Below are positions 33,785-34,414 of a DNA stretch of 34,414 bases, one piece after another. The translations under genes were made by a program, and so were the position numbers. This DNA comes from an uncultured Colwellia sp. (lineage in GTDB: Bacteria; Pseudomonadota; Gammaproteobacteria; Enterobacterales; Alteromonadaceae), in contig CAJXRC010000021.1 of the NCBI GenBank assembly GCA_913058405.1, positions 1 to 34,414 of the forward strand, given 5' to 3'. The first letter of the stretch is position 1. Each line of letters begins with the position of its first letter. The notes beneath the pieces were generated by a model. The model was not told the origin of the DNA. It saw only the letters and a list, made by a program, of their open reading frames with translations, and ran no database searches.

Positions 33785-34261
33785 ATGGAAAAATACGATC
33801 AGCTTTTAATTTCTTTGCGTCAAGTGATCCGAGCTATTGGAATACACTCTAAACAGCTCAATAAAGAATCAGGCTTAACTGGCCCTCAACTTATGGTCAT
33901 GACCAAGATTGCTCAGTTAGATGCACCAATGGCAAAACAAGTTGCTAAAGAGATTAACCTGAGTCCGGCAACGGTAACCAGTATTATTGACCGTTTGGAA
34001 GCCAAAGAATTGGTTATGCGAAAACGTAGTCAGTTAGACAAACGAAAAGTTGAGCTATACCTTTCTTCTACTGGTGAAGCCTTGTTGCAAGGAGCACCAA
34101 AACCGCTGCAAGAGCATTTTATCAAGCGTTATCAAGCATTAGAGTCTTGGGAACAAAGTCAACTGTTATCCTCTGTTGAACGCATTGCTTCTATGATGGA
34201 TGCCGAAGAACTCGATGCTGCGCCAGTACTGGTAGTTGGACAAATTCAAGAAGGGCAGTAA
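33785..34261 (+). CDS. MarR-family transcriptional regulator
   Basis: 158 residues with the winged-helix MarR fold at about 35-110: GPQLMVMTKIA, INLSPATVTSIIDRLEAK as recognition helix, and the wing with DKRKVELYLSSTGEALL. It likely binds DNA as a dimer; the ligand is unknown. It directly follows the bet-linked porin on the same strand and may control that group, or the genes beyond the window. ATG at 33785; no strong ribosome site, with the hairpin just upstream. Confidence 0.9.
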   Translation: MEKYDQLLISLRQVIRAIGIHSKQLNKESGLTGPQLMVMTKIAQLDAPMAKQVAKEINLSPATVTSIIDRLEAKELVMRKRSQLDKRKVELYLSSTGEALLQGAPKPLQEHFIKRYQALESWEQSQLLSSVERIASMMDAEELDAAPVLVVGQIQEGQ

Positions 34262-34298
34262 TATCCTTTTATTATTACCTTCAAAAGTTGATTACTCT

Positions 34299-34321
34299 AG
34301 TTCACCGACGGTGAACTTTTG
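34299..34321 (+). terminator. terminator after MarR gene
   Basis: GTTCACC (34300-34306) and GGTGAAC (34310-34316) form a 7-bp stem with a 3-base loop, extended by A-T at 34299/34317, and followed by TTTT. It closes the bet-region transcript. Confidence 0.75.
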
Positions 34322-34356
34322 TGCTAATTCAGACACCATTGATTGTTATTAGTCAT

Positions 34357-34414
34357 TATACCAAGTCCATTAAGTTATTTCCCACTCAGCGAGAATTAAA
34401 AGGCTTAAAGGCAA
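34357..34414 (+). repeat. MITE, left end, cut by window edge
   Basis: Starts TATACCAAGTCCATTAAG and continues with GAGAATTAAAAGGCTTAAAGGCAA-like text resembling the left interior of copies A and C (GGGAATTAAAA, CTTTAGGCAAGG). The right end is outside the window. Confidence 0.6.

Overview
The window looks like chromosomal DNA of a marine, AT-rich gammaproteobacterium of the Alteromonadales, most likely in or near Colwelliaceae (Colwellia/Thalassotalea type). This is inferred from low GC, from gene content (DUF5610 protein, VC0807-family membrane protein, TorF-type porin, a bet cluster with a BCCT-like carrier) and from small palindromic repeats beginning TATACC. No search was run. Bases 1-50 are not genomic: they match the Illumina Nextera i7 adapter, so base 51 is probably a contig end.

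Layout. 51-2216: two purine-salvage genes on the minus strand, deoD and add, with a small repeat between them. 2332-4462: two exported phosphoesterases. 4649-5491: a 2OG-Fe(II) oxygenase with a clear terminator, followed by a 263-bp MITE. 5977-8714: a DUF5610 protein and a lone superfamily 2 helicase. 8909-12234: a PQQ-type sugar dehydrogenase, a second endonuclease/exonuclease/phosphatase protein and a VC0807-family membrane protein. 12669-15260: a Bfd-like ferredoxin, argJ and a periplasmic solute-binding-like protein. 15913-19085: a coiled-coil protein, an MltB-type lytic transglycosylase and a LysR regulator. The regulator is divergent from a lipoprotein-like cyclase-family protein (19190-20200). 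20338-25979: a hypothetical protein, an EntS-like MFS exporter, a PAS-PAS-GGDEF diguanylate cyclase, a carboxymuconolactone decarboxylase-family protein, a cyclophilin lipoprotein and a two-TM protein. 26169-27196: a family 3 solute-binding protein pseudogene broken by a second 263-bp MITE, an in-frame stop and a probable frameshift.

27612-34261 is the most coherent unit: betI-betB-betA, then a short BCCT-type carrier, a TorF-type porin and a MarR regulator, all on the plus strand. A strong sigma70-like promoter overlaps a perfect 20-bp palindrome of BetI-operator type in front of betI. Together the genes could move choline across the outer membrane (porin) and inner membrane (BCCT) and oxidise it to glycine betaine (BetA, BetB) under BetI control. 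The porin and MarR links are inferred from position.

The most notable observations are the short BCCT-like carrier in the bet cluster, the related MITEs including one that interrupts a gene, the cyclase-family protein with two altered metal-site residues, several precise palindromes near gene starts and ends, and the adapter artefact. I see no CRISPR array, tRNA, rRNA, prophage or complete insertion sequence.
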